A stretch of DNA of 64,000 nt from an uncultured Desulfobacterales bacterium. GTDB lineage: Bacteria; Desulfobacterota; Desulfobulbia; Desulfobulbales; Desulfocapsaceae. The stretch spans positions 1-64,000 of the forward strand of contig CALGIJ010000030.1 in NCBI GenBank assembly GCA_937915545.1. The letters run 5' to 3'. Position numbers and translations under genes: made by a program. The notes under the pieces are model-generated. The model saw nothing but the letters and a program-made list of their open reading frames with translations, had not been told where the DNA came from and searched no databases. Every line of letters starts with the position of its first letter. Position 1 is the first letter of the stretch. Shown piece by piece: positions 32,382 through 38,299 of this stretch.

Positions 32382-32747
32382 TCAATACTCGCTAGGTAAT
32401 AAGATCGTGGTATACGTTTCCGTTCCCGCCAACATGGTCTGAATCCAGATCGTTCCATTCCCCGGAATTGCATAGACCGACATAATCATCCCTTCGCCGG
32501 TCTTGATGGCGACGGCGTTCAGCTTCAGGTCATTTGAGGTCGCCAATGCGCCGAGCTTCAACTCTTCCTCGCTCAATCTCGCCGAGGTGAGTTTCCCGAC
32601 GCTTCCGAAATCTCCAACCGCATGACGCATGAGCAGCTCCATGTAATCGATGCAGTTGTCCTCGCAGTGTCCCAGCGCCCCTCTGGTAATGACGGTCCGT
32701 CCGAGGGTAAATCGTTGCCCTGATACGCTTGTTCTCCTGTACTCCAT
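32382..32747 (-). CDS. Plasmid-type RH..GDxGD / TTILLPSEY family protein (copy B)
   Basis: 121 aa from the ATG at 32747 (AAAGGAGG upstream). Same family signature as 4507-4872: TRGALGHCEDNCIDYMELL, RHAVGDFGSVGKL, and a terminal WIQTMLAGTETYTTILLPSE. It is the first gene of the minus-strand pair. Function of the family unknown. Confidence 0.75.
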   Translation of the reverse strand: MEYRRTSVSGQRFTLGRTVITRGALGHCEDNCIDYMELLMRHAVGDFGSVGKLTSARLSEEELKLGALATSNDLKLNAVAIKTGEGMIMSVYAIPGNGTIWIQTMLAGTETYTTILLPSEY

Positions 32748-32957
32748 AACGCCTCCTTTGTTGGTGCTATATAATGTTAGGATGTATAGAGAGATCATAC
32801 CTTGCAGGGATGCGGTTGCAACATGTATTATTGTGTAAATACATATAGATAAGCAATTATTTGACTGTACGTTCTGGCTGAGACGGTTATACTGCAATTG
32901 ATTGAAAGATTACGATCTTAGCAATTGGAATTGCAGACAAAACGGCCAGAGGAAGAG
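32748..32957. promoter_or_regulatory. Divergent promoter region of module B
   Basis: Conserved with 4873-5081: TATATAATGTTAGG, AGAGAGATCATACCTTGCA, CTGTACGTTCTGGCTGAGAC and TATACTGCAATTGATTG. The conserved blocks must hold the promoters of both divergent units and perhaps a shared operator. Confidence 0.45.
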
Positions 32958-33146
32958 ATGAAATCGTCAAAGAAGAAGCAGTACAAAACAGCTGAGGAAC
33001 TGCGGCGGATTCTCGAAGTTTTGCAGCATGGGAAATACGCACTCGATTGCGGTCACCACGTCACCTTCAACCAGGTGCTCGGGAATAACGTCATCATTCT
33101 AAACGGCAAATCGCTGCGAATAATCTGCTCAGAGTGCGGATATTGA
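32958..33146 (+). CDS. Small Cys/His protein (copy B)
   Basis: 62 aa from the ATG at 32958 (GAGGAAGAG upstream), identical in length to copy A. The Cys/His pattern is kept: LDCGHHVTF and IICSECGY around GNNVIILNGKS. Probable single zinc site. First gene of the plus-strand unit. Confidence 0.7.
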   Translation: MKSSKKKQYKTAEELRRILEVLQHGKYALDCGHHVTFNQVLGNNVIILNGKSLRIICSECGY

Positions 33147-33192
33147 GAGGATGCGGGCAGAGAGGAAATTCAACTTTCAACCGGAGGAACAA

Positions 33193-33909
33193 ATGAACAT
33201 CACGGGAAAATGCTACACGCGGACCAACGATTCGGGCACGCACTACGCGCGAATCATTCTTCCAAAAGAACTTCGGGCTTTTGTCGCAAAAGCTGCGATT
33301 TGGCGGTCTCTCGCGACCAAGGATGGTGCGGAGGCGCGAGATGTCGGTATTGTCACCGCCATCGCCAGCCGGACGGTTTTTCAGGAGGCTGCCGAGACTT
33401 TTCTTACAGGTGCGACGGTAGTTGTCGACACCGAGATTGTCGGTGAAAAGATTGACCTCAATGCCGTCGTGAACACCGCCAGCGAAAAAGAAATGGCACA
33501 CGTTGCCGAGTTATTGCGCAAGTCTTTCGGCATTACCAGCACTGAACCACCGACCGGGAATTCGACAGACTCCAGCGGGAGTTCGAAAGAGTCGGCCTCA
33601 GGGAGTACCCGAGCAGTGAAACCATCGAAAAAGAAAACAGCGGCAGGCGAAGCGAGCACCGATGATCAGAACGATGCCTCGCCGAACAACGGCGATAAGG
33701 TGGCAAATTACATTGAGCGAAGGCCCCACGGCTACTACCGACTCCGATTCTGGATTCCCCGGTCGCTCCATGGCGTGCTCGGTCAGAGGGAAGTGCGGAT
33801 GACTCTCGGAACTAGGGATCGACATGAGGCAATCTTGAAAGCCACTCCCATGGTGAGAGATCTACGCAAGCAACTCCAGAAGCTCCAAGGTATCAGTATC
33901 CCAGCATAA
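33193..33909 (+). CDS. Tandem DUF6538-like protein without catalytic domain (copy B)
   Basis: 238 aa from the ATG at 33193 (GGAGGAAC upstream). The first DUF6538-like repeat covers about residues 6-60 (CYTRTNDSGTHYARIILPKE), the second about 175-230 (RPHGYYRLRFWIPRSLHGVL, RMTLGTRD). The linker keeps a long identical stretch with copy A (VKPSKKKTAAGEASTDDQN), close to identical even at DNA level, while other parts diverge. That suggests local gene conversion or strong constraint. No recombinase active site. Confidence 0.72.
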   Translation: MNITGKCYTRTNDSGTHYARIILPKELRAFVAKAAIWRSLATKDGAEARDVGIVTAIASRTVFQEAAETFLTGATVVVDTEIVGEKIDLNAVVNTASEKEMAHVAELLRKSFGITSTEPPTGNSTDSSGSSKESASGSTRAVKPSKKKTAAGEASTDDQNDASPNNGDKVANYIERRPHGYYRLRFWIPRSLHGVLGQREVRMTLGTRDRHEAILKATPMVRDLRKQLQKLQGISIPA

Positions 33910-33934
33910 ACCACCATCCGACATCAATAATAAT

Positions 33935-33986
33935 GCGGCCTGCCTTAACGCCTTCGGGATTCTATGGGAGGCCGCGATCCTTTTGT
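33935..33986 (+). terminator. Intrinsic terminator of the plus-strand unit (module B)
   Basis: GCGGCCT (33935-33941) pairs with AGGCCGC (33969-33975), followed by GATCCTTTTGTTT. Homologous to the structure at 6070. Confidence 0.65.
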
Positions 33987-33996
33987 TTCATCAGTA

Positions 33997-34491
33997 TTAA
34001 GGCGGTCGAATCATCCAGGGAGGTGAAGTCCTTTTGTCGGCATGGCCACCAGCCGTCATGTGACATGCGGTAGCATTGTCATTTTCAGCGTTATGAATGC
34101 TGCTGGTATCGCTGTCAGCGGCGCGGCCGAGATCCCTGGTCGGCGGATGGGTGGAAGGGTCATTGCCATTCTCTTGCGTATCGGTCTTCACGTCGGCGGT
34201 GTCATTCCCGCCAGGGGCGAAAACCGTTCCGGTTTCAGATCTTCTTCGGCTGCTCAGCAATACCGAGAGAGGAAGATCATGGAACAGTGCGAGATGGAAG
34301 TGGCAGTTATCGTGGACGTCGAAGGAATAGCGCTTGAGCCATGAGATATCTCTGCCTTGCTTTTGCAACTTCCGAAAATGATGCCGCAGCGTGTGGGACA
34401 TTTGGTCGTTCTCGTACTCGTCGGCTCCATTTATGATCTGGTGCGATAGGTACGGCCGACCGGCGCGGGCACGCTCAAGCACGACGGCCAT
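33997..34491 (-). CDS. Possible HUH replication-protein relic (YagK/YfjJ-like)
   Basis: 164 aa from the ATG at 34491. The frame is open upstream to about 34665 without a start, so the protein may be N-terminally truncated. The region SWLKRYSFDVHDNCHFHLAL resembles the H.HYHl.L segment of inovirus Gp2/YagK-YfjJ-type initiators, and the upstream frame (SFYQQLD, then HYSRTLELVHSEM) fits the start of that domain. The C-terminal half is a low-complexity Asp/Thr/His-rich tail. If correct, module B once had a rolling-circle-type initiator where module A has PrimPol. The match is weak and made by eye. Confidence 0.35.
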   Translation of the reverse strand: MAVVLERARAGRPYLSHQIINGADEYENDQMSHTLRHHFRKLQKQGRDISWLKRYSFDVHDNCHFHLALFHDLPLSVLLSSRRRSETGTVFAPGGNDTADVKTDTQENGNDPSTHPPTRDLGRAADSDTSSIHNAENDNATACHMTAGGHADKRTSPPWMIRPP

Positions 34492-34558
34492 CTCGCTGTG
34501 AACTAGCTCCAGAGTTCGAGAGTAATGCAGGGAAAGGTCATCGTCTGTATCGAGCTGC

Positions 34559-34606
34559 TGATAAAACGAGGGGTCGGCGACGTAATGCCGACCCCTCGTT
34601 TTATCA
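34559..34606. terminator. Bidirectional intrinsic terminator with 20-bp perfect stem
   Basis: TGATAAAACGAGGGGTCGGC pairs perfectly with its complement 34587-34606 around an 8-nt loop. A-rich and T-rich flanks (AAAACGAGG...CCTCGTTTTATC) make it a terminator in both directions. It ends the minus-strand unit of the three unknown genes to the right and insulates module B from them. Confidence 0.7.
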
Positions 34607-34706
34607 AGACCGCCGGTTCGGCGGTCGCCTTCGCCCCCGTGAGGTTGGTTAGCTGGCTATGGGTAGATCATGAGAAGCTTGTGCTGTTGATTGCGCATAA
34701 AACCGA

Positions 34707-35318
34707 TCACAGCCGCCTTGTTTTCCGCTCAGCTGTATCGACGATAATTGACGGCGAAAGGATGCCCTTTTCAAAACATTTCAGAATTCCTGGGTGGATC
34801 TCCAACAGCACACCATCAACGGGAGTGATGACTGTTGCAAAAGGCGACTCCAGATCGGAGCCAGTGAATTTGTGCAGTGAGCAGAAACGGAACCAATCTA
34901 CGACGCTGTCCGGAAGGCCCTCCTGTGTCAGGTTGCTGAGCACTGAAAATAGCCGCGAGAGTTGTTCTGGAAAGAACGCACAGTGAATAGCGGCTGTTAC
35001 CACAGATTGAAATGTTCGCTTTTGGGAGATCCTATTGATCAACCCGTGGATGCACTTTTTATCGCACAACTCTAGTGCTTCGATCAGTGCCTGGAGTTGT
35101 GCGTCGCTGAGGCGTTCATTTCCGATGGGACGTGATTTAGCCAAAATTTTCAGTAACCATTGTGTCGTCTGGTTTTCCGAGGTACCAATGAGTACGTTAA
35201 CGCTCTTCTCATCTAGCAAACCAAGGGAAAAGAGCCGATAAATATCATAAGGGTTGAACGGCATTGAGCTCCGGTTGATTATGACCCCTGCCTTTGAGGC
35301 TTGGCGCGATGCTGTCAT
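34707..35318 (-). CDS. Unknown protein of the PolB block (203 aa)
   Basis: 203 aa, no family recognised. The start ATG at 35318 has a GGAGG site 5 nt upstream. The protein is soluble, with leucine-rich helices (YDIYRLFSLGLLDEKSVNVL, QLQALIEALELCDKKCIHGL) and four Cys or more, but no clear zinc pattern. A C-terminal VDGVLLEIHPGILKCFEKG segment is predicted to be structured. It is the last of three minus-strand genes, separated from the 376-aa gene by a perfect 14-bp hairpin and followed by a bidirectional terminator. The shared context suggests it works with the two HTH proteins upstream. Confidence 0.65.
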   Translation of the reverse strand: MTASRQASKAGVIINRSSMPFNPYDIYRLFSLGLLDEKSVNVLIGTSENQTTQWLLKILAKSRPIGNERLSDAQLQALIEALELCDKKCIHGLINRISQKRTFQSVVTAAIHCAFFPEQLSRLFSVLSNLTQEGLPDSVVDWFRFCSLHKFTGSDLESPFATVITPVDGVLLEIHPGILKCFEKGILSPSIIVDTAERKTRRL

Positions 35319-35344
35319 ATTTCCTCCAATTGATTTCGTTGATC

Positions 35345-35379
35345 GGCCACAGTGTCGTTTTTACCACGACACTGTGGCC
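35345..35379. terminator. Perfect 14-bp hairpin between the 376-aa and 203-aa genes
   Basis: GGCCACAGTGTCGT-TTTTACC-ACGACACTGTGGCC. A TCTTTTC run follows on the plus strand, where no gene ends. For the minus-strand genes it may act as an RNA processing or attenuation structure, or as a protein-binding site. Confidence 0.5.
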
Positions 35380-35389
35380 TCTTTTCATG

Positions 35390-36520
35390 TTACAGCCGAC
35401 GCGAACAGCGTGTCGATAGTTCCAGCCTTAGACGGCCGAGTCGATCCACCAAATCCTCGGGCGAGGTCGAGACTTTTACGCAATGTGCAACCATCTTGCA
35501 TGAATACTGGCGGTCCGGAGATACGTCAGTGAATAGTGCGGGAAGGGACATCAGCCTCGATGCATCTATAAGACGAGTGATCTCATGGCAATTAACCATG
35601 CCGACCTTGTAGGACGACAGGAAGGCAAACATGTCGTGACCAGCGGATATTGTGTTGTTTTTCAAACCGTTAATGACCGCAGCAATACCGGAGGCATCAC
35701 AAAGACTCAAGCAATACAAATCCTTGAGTTGTTCGTATTTCCACTTCAAGATTTTGCATACCGGTGGGTTCGACTTATAAAAGCTGGACCAATCCGTGAC
35801 CGTTTTTGTGACAAAAGCCTCGAGGACGAGCCCCACAGGTACCGCGTAGAGAGTTACCCATTGCACTGGAACGATTGAAAACGATTCAACAAGCCCCCCT
35901 GTATATTCAATCACAACGTGCACATCCTTTGTGTCGTTCAGCGAGTTGCGGCTAACCCAAATCCCTGAAGCAACGCTCCCGATAACTGAACGGTCGAGGC
36001 CAAGCCATCCCAATTCTGTTGCAGAGAACTCAGTGAATGGCACTGCTGAATAATGCGGTAGCTGGTACACTGAAGAGGTCGGCGACTGTGGCAGATTACC
36101 TCTGGACCGAATCCCTCCACCACAACGGAGCAGGACCATCCACCACCAGAGGACCCTTGAGTCGATCCGGATGTAGTTCGCGACCCTATCAACAATAAAC
36201 CTGACGTCATATCCAGGAAAAGATCGCACAAAATAGTTGATACTGCAGGCAACGAGTTCCTGCACCGCAGGGCGATGATATGGGCGGCCATTCTTCGGAG
36301 GCGAGGTGATATCGGCGACTGCGGAGCCAAATTTTCGGGACCATTCCTTTAGCGTCGATACGCTGAGGCCGATAGCCGGCGCGATTTCGACGTAGGAGTA
36401 TCCAAGAGTGGCATGTGCGTAAAGCACAGCGATTTTCTCTTCGACGGTGAATCTTTTGTTTTTTGCGGCAGCAGGTTTTAATGCTGGGCGAGGTAATGCG
36501 GTTGGCGCAGATAGTTTCAT
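35390..36520 (-). CDS. Unknown HTH protein of the PolB block (376 aa)
   Basis: 376 aa from the ATG at 36520 (GAGG 6 nt upstream). An in-frame TTG at 36532 is less likely. Residues about 20-70 form a helix-turn-helix of the Hin/IS-transposase type (FTVEEKIAVLYAHATLGYSY, EIAPAIGLSVSTLKEWSRKF). The rest (about 80-376) matches nothing I know. It is rich in aromatic and hydrophobic residues, with a WWWMVLLRCGG stretch near residue 120 and several Cys towards the C terminus. The DDE motif of transposases is not evident. Probably a DNA-binding protein with a novel effector region, in one unit with the 163-aa HTH protein and the 203-aa protein. Confidence 0.68.
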   Translation of the reverse strand: MKLSAPTALPRPALKPAAAKNKRFTVEEKIAVLYAHATLGYSYVEIAPAIGLSVSTLKEWSRKFGSAVADITSPPKNGRPYHRPAVQELVACSINYFVRSFPGYDVRFIVDRVANYIRIDSRVLWWWMVLLRCGGGIRSRGNLPQSPTSSVYQLPHYSAVPFTEFSATELGWLGLDRSVIGSVASGIWVSRNSLNDTKDVHVVIEYTGGLVESFSIVPVQWVTLYAVPVGLVLEAFVTKTVTDWSSFYKSNPPVCKILKWKYEQLKDLYCLSLCDASGIAAVINGLKNNTISAGHDMFAFLSSYKVGMVNCHEITRLIDASRLMSLPALFTDVSPDRQYSCKMVAHCVKVSTSPEDLVDRLGRLRLELSTRCSRRL

Positions 36521-36554
36521 GAGTTTCCTCAATTAGATGAGTATGAAGGTATTA

Positions 36555-36586
36555 CCATCGGGTCACGGACCGCCCGGACCCGATGG
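36555..36586. terminator. Perfect 10-bp hairpin between the two HTH genes
   Basis: CCATCGGGTC and GACCCGATGG around a 12-nt loop, 9 bp after the stop of the 163-aa HTH gene. No T-run on the minus strand. One of three strong hairpins, each placed after a gene of this unit. Confidence 0.5.
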
Positions 36587-36595
36587 AGAAAGTGA

Positions 36596-37087
36596 TTAGG
36601 CGATATAATGCCGGGCGACTCCCTTCAAGACTGCCAGTTCCGATTCCAGGGCCTGGCACCGTGACCTGAGAGCCTCAACCGTCGACAAAAGCTCCGAAAT
36701 CGATGGAGAGCATTGGCCTTGCTGCGGTGGCGGTATCACCGGCCGAGGTACCGGGCGTTTTTTCCCCGGTGCCGTAAGATGCTGGGTCAAGATTTCGTCT
36801 GGGAAATCTTTTCTCCATCGACGAATTGCACCCTCGGAAACGCCAGCTTTCACGGCAATTTCCCGATTCGAATGCTGATTTTTCTTCTGCTCGACGAGCC
36901 AACGAATTTTTTCCGACTCCGTAGCCCTCCGCCGTTTTTCTGCCTTTACCGCCCCAGGCTGCTTGCATGCCTCTCCGGGAACTGATGAAGCCTCGGTCGC
37001 CACCAGCGGTGACTCAACAGCTGTCCGTTGATCCGGAACGTCACGAAAGGCGGGTTCGGTTGAAGTTTGGTGGTTGTCATCAATCAT
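36596..37087 (-). CDS. HTH protein with C-terminal coiled coil
   Basis: 163 aa from the ATG at 37087, which has a GGAGG site 8 nt upstream. The frame extends to a TTG at 37192 without a ribosome binding site. After a low-complexity N terminus, residues about 55-105 form a helix-turn-helix (KIRWLVEQKKNQHSNREIAV, KAGVSEGAIRRWRKDF) similar in type to that of the 376-aa protein. A Pro-rich linker leads to a coiled coil (LLSTVEALRSRCQALESELA) that ends the protein. This layout resembles a small transposase-type or regulatory DNA-binding protein that dimerises through its tail. It is the first gene of the minus-strand trio. Confidence 0.65.
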   Translation of the reverse strand: MIDDNHQTSTEPAFRDVPDQRTAVESPLVATEASSVPGEACKQPGAVKAEKRRRATESEKIRWLVEQKKNQHSNREIAVKAGVSEGAIRRWRKDFPDEILTQHLTAPGKKRPVPRPVIPPPQQGQCSPSISELLSTVEALRSRCQALESELAVLKGVARHYIA

Positions 37088-37242
37088 GTCGAAGTCCTCC
37101 AAAAATGGAATAATCTTGTCCTGGACGGGGTTCATTAGAAATTTCCAGGTGCTTTCGGAGAGCCCTGGACAAAAGTGCTTCATTTCAACCAAAGTTTTTT
37201 TCGTTGCGAGAGAGAAATTATCTCTTGTTGTTTCATGTCAAT
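37088..37242. promoter_or_regulatory. Divergent promoter region of the PolB block
   Basis: Region between the HTH trio and the plus-strand 324-aa gene. Plus strand: TTGTTG (37225-37230) and TACGAT (37247-37252), spacing 16. Minus strand: a perfect TTGACA at 37234-37239 with AT-rich sequence downstream. The plus-strand promoter would place the transcript start near 37260, beyond the ATG at 37243. Confidence 0.35.
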
Positions 37243-38217
37243 ATGATACGATATAAAAATAATTTGACCTTCGAGCTTCAAAGATCACATCAACATGGGA
37301 TAACGACTGTGCGCGATGATTCGTTAGAAGCACCTAAGCGAGGTAAAGCAGATCGACCAAGCCGGTTAGTGATTGAGAAATGGAGGGAGGCGGCAGGATT
37401 TTTGCTCAGCGAGATGCAACTGCCAACAATTGATGCGGTACAGAAAGCAGCGAAGATCGGTGATTTCAACACGGCAGAACCCGTGTATGACACCTTGATC
37501 ACGAGGATGACAAAAGCGCTACCAACGGCACAACCGGCGCGTCCATTCACTCGCCCCGCGATGTGTCAAGAGTACCACCCTCTTCTGGATGATTTAACAG
37601 AACGTGAACTGATTGAGCTTACAAAATCCCGACGAATCTATGCAACGTATGCGAAGCTAGCCAAGGGATATTGCGCGGTGATTACGTGCAGCCCACGGTA
37701 CGTAAATAAAAAGTGGCGCTTCAATCACGTACGTCTAGCTGGCGCTAGGTTTATCTCAAAGGAAGGAACTGAAGAGGAATCAGCATTAGGAAAAAAAATA
37801 GCCAATTTTTATGAATACCCGAATGAAATTGTTGCTGTTATAGATGAAGATGATTGGGAGTTTCTAGGACGTGTACTATATTTTGCAGGGCAATTTAAGT
37901 TTTGCCACTACTTGAATAGCCAACAAGAGAGAGAACGAGACAAAGAATACGCACGTTCCAAATTCACTGCAAAGATAATCAGAGAAAGCGGCCATGAACA
38001 GGTAAGAACCAGGAAGATGATCGCGAAATTCATGTACGATGTATTAAACAACCTAAAAAAAGATCTTAAAGGTATTTTGCCTGAAAAATATTCTCCATCA
38101 ACCGACTATGATCGACTAAATAAATATATAGAATATGCTTTAGTGCGTTGCATGTATAAAATGGAATTTAGTAATCTTTCGCTTAAAGAGCAAATAGATC
38201 AAATCGTGAAGAAGTGA
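37243..38217 (+). CDS. Unknown AT-rich-gene protein of the PolB block
   Basis: 324 aa from the ATG at 37243. A TTG at 37204 and a GTG at 37309 are alternatives and none has a good ribosome binding site. No family recognised. It looks soluble: a KRGKADRPSR basic stretch, a conserved-looking LVIEKWREAAGFLLSEMQLP, a middle beta-rich part (YCAVITCSPRYVNKKWRFNH) and a helical, lysine-rich C-terminal third. Base composition is clearly more AT-rich than the neighbouring modules. It is divergent from the HTH trio and convergent with the polymerase gene. Possible roles include a polymerase partner, priming or terminal protein, but nothing in the sequence proves this. Confidence 0.6.
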   Translation: MIRYKNNLTFELQRSHQHGITTVRDDSLEAPKRGKADRPSRLVIEKWREAAGFLLSEMQLPTIDAVQKAAKIGDFNTAEPVYDTLITRMTKALPTAQPARPFTRPAMCQEYHPLLDDLTERELIELTKSRRIYATYAKLAKGYCAVITCSPRYVNKKWRFNHVRLAGARFISKEGTEEESALGKKIANFYEYPNEIVAVIDEDDWEFLGRVLYFAGQFKFCHYLNSQQERERDKEYARSKFTAKIIRESGHEQVRTRKMIAKFMYDVLNNLKKDLKGILPEKYSPSTDYDRLNKYIEYALVRCMYKMEFSNLSLKEQIDQIVKK

Positions 38218-38299
38218 TTCTTCGATTCGAAATTGAATTTTCTTCGCAACACATTGCTTCATCTTGTGCAATATTAACGAAAACTTCTAGTCTATCTCC

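Larger units (their letters stand above)
28277..34010. mobile_element. Mobilisation module B (homologue of module A)
   Basis: Gene-for-gene homologue of 408-6155, including the left non-coding end, the candidate oriT, the divergent promoter and the right terminator. It begins about 45 bp after the sensor-like gene. To the right it leads not into PrimPol but into a possible HUH replication relic, an unknown gene set and a family B DNA polymerase. It is more GC-rich than module A, so the two are diverged relatives and not a recent duplication. One gene is frameshifted. Confidence 0.75.

Noticed and set aside
35390..36520. Transposase identity for the 376-aa HTH protein
   Set aside because: The HTH resembles transposase N termini, but no DDE or DEDD catalytic pattern and no flanking terminal inverted repeats were found.
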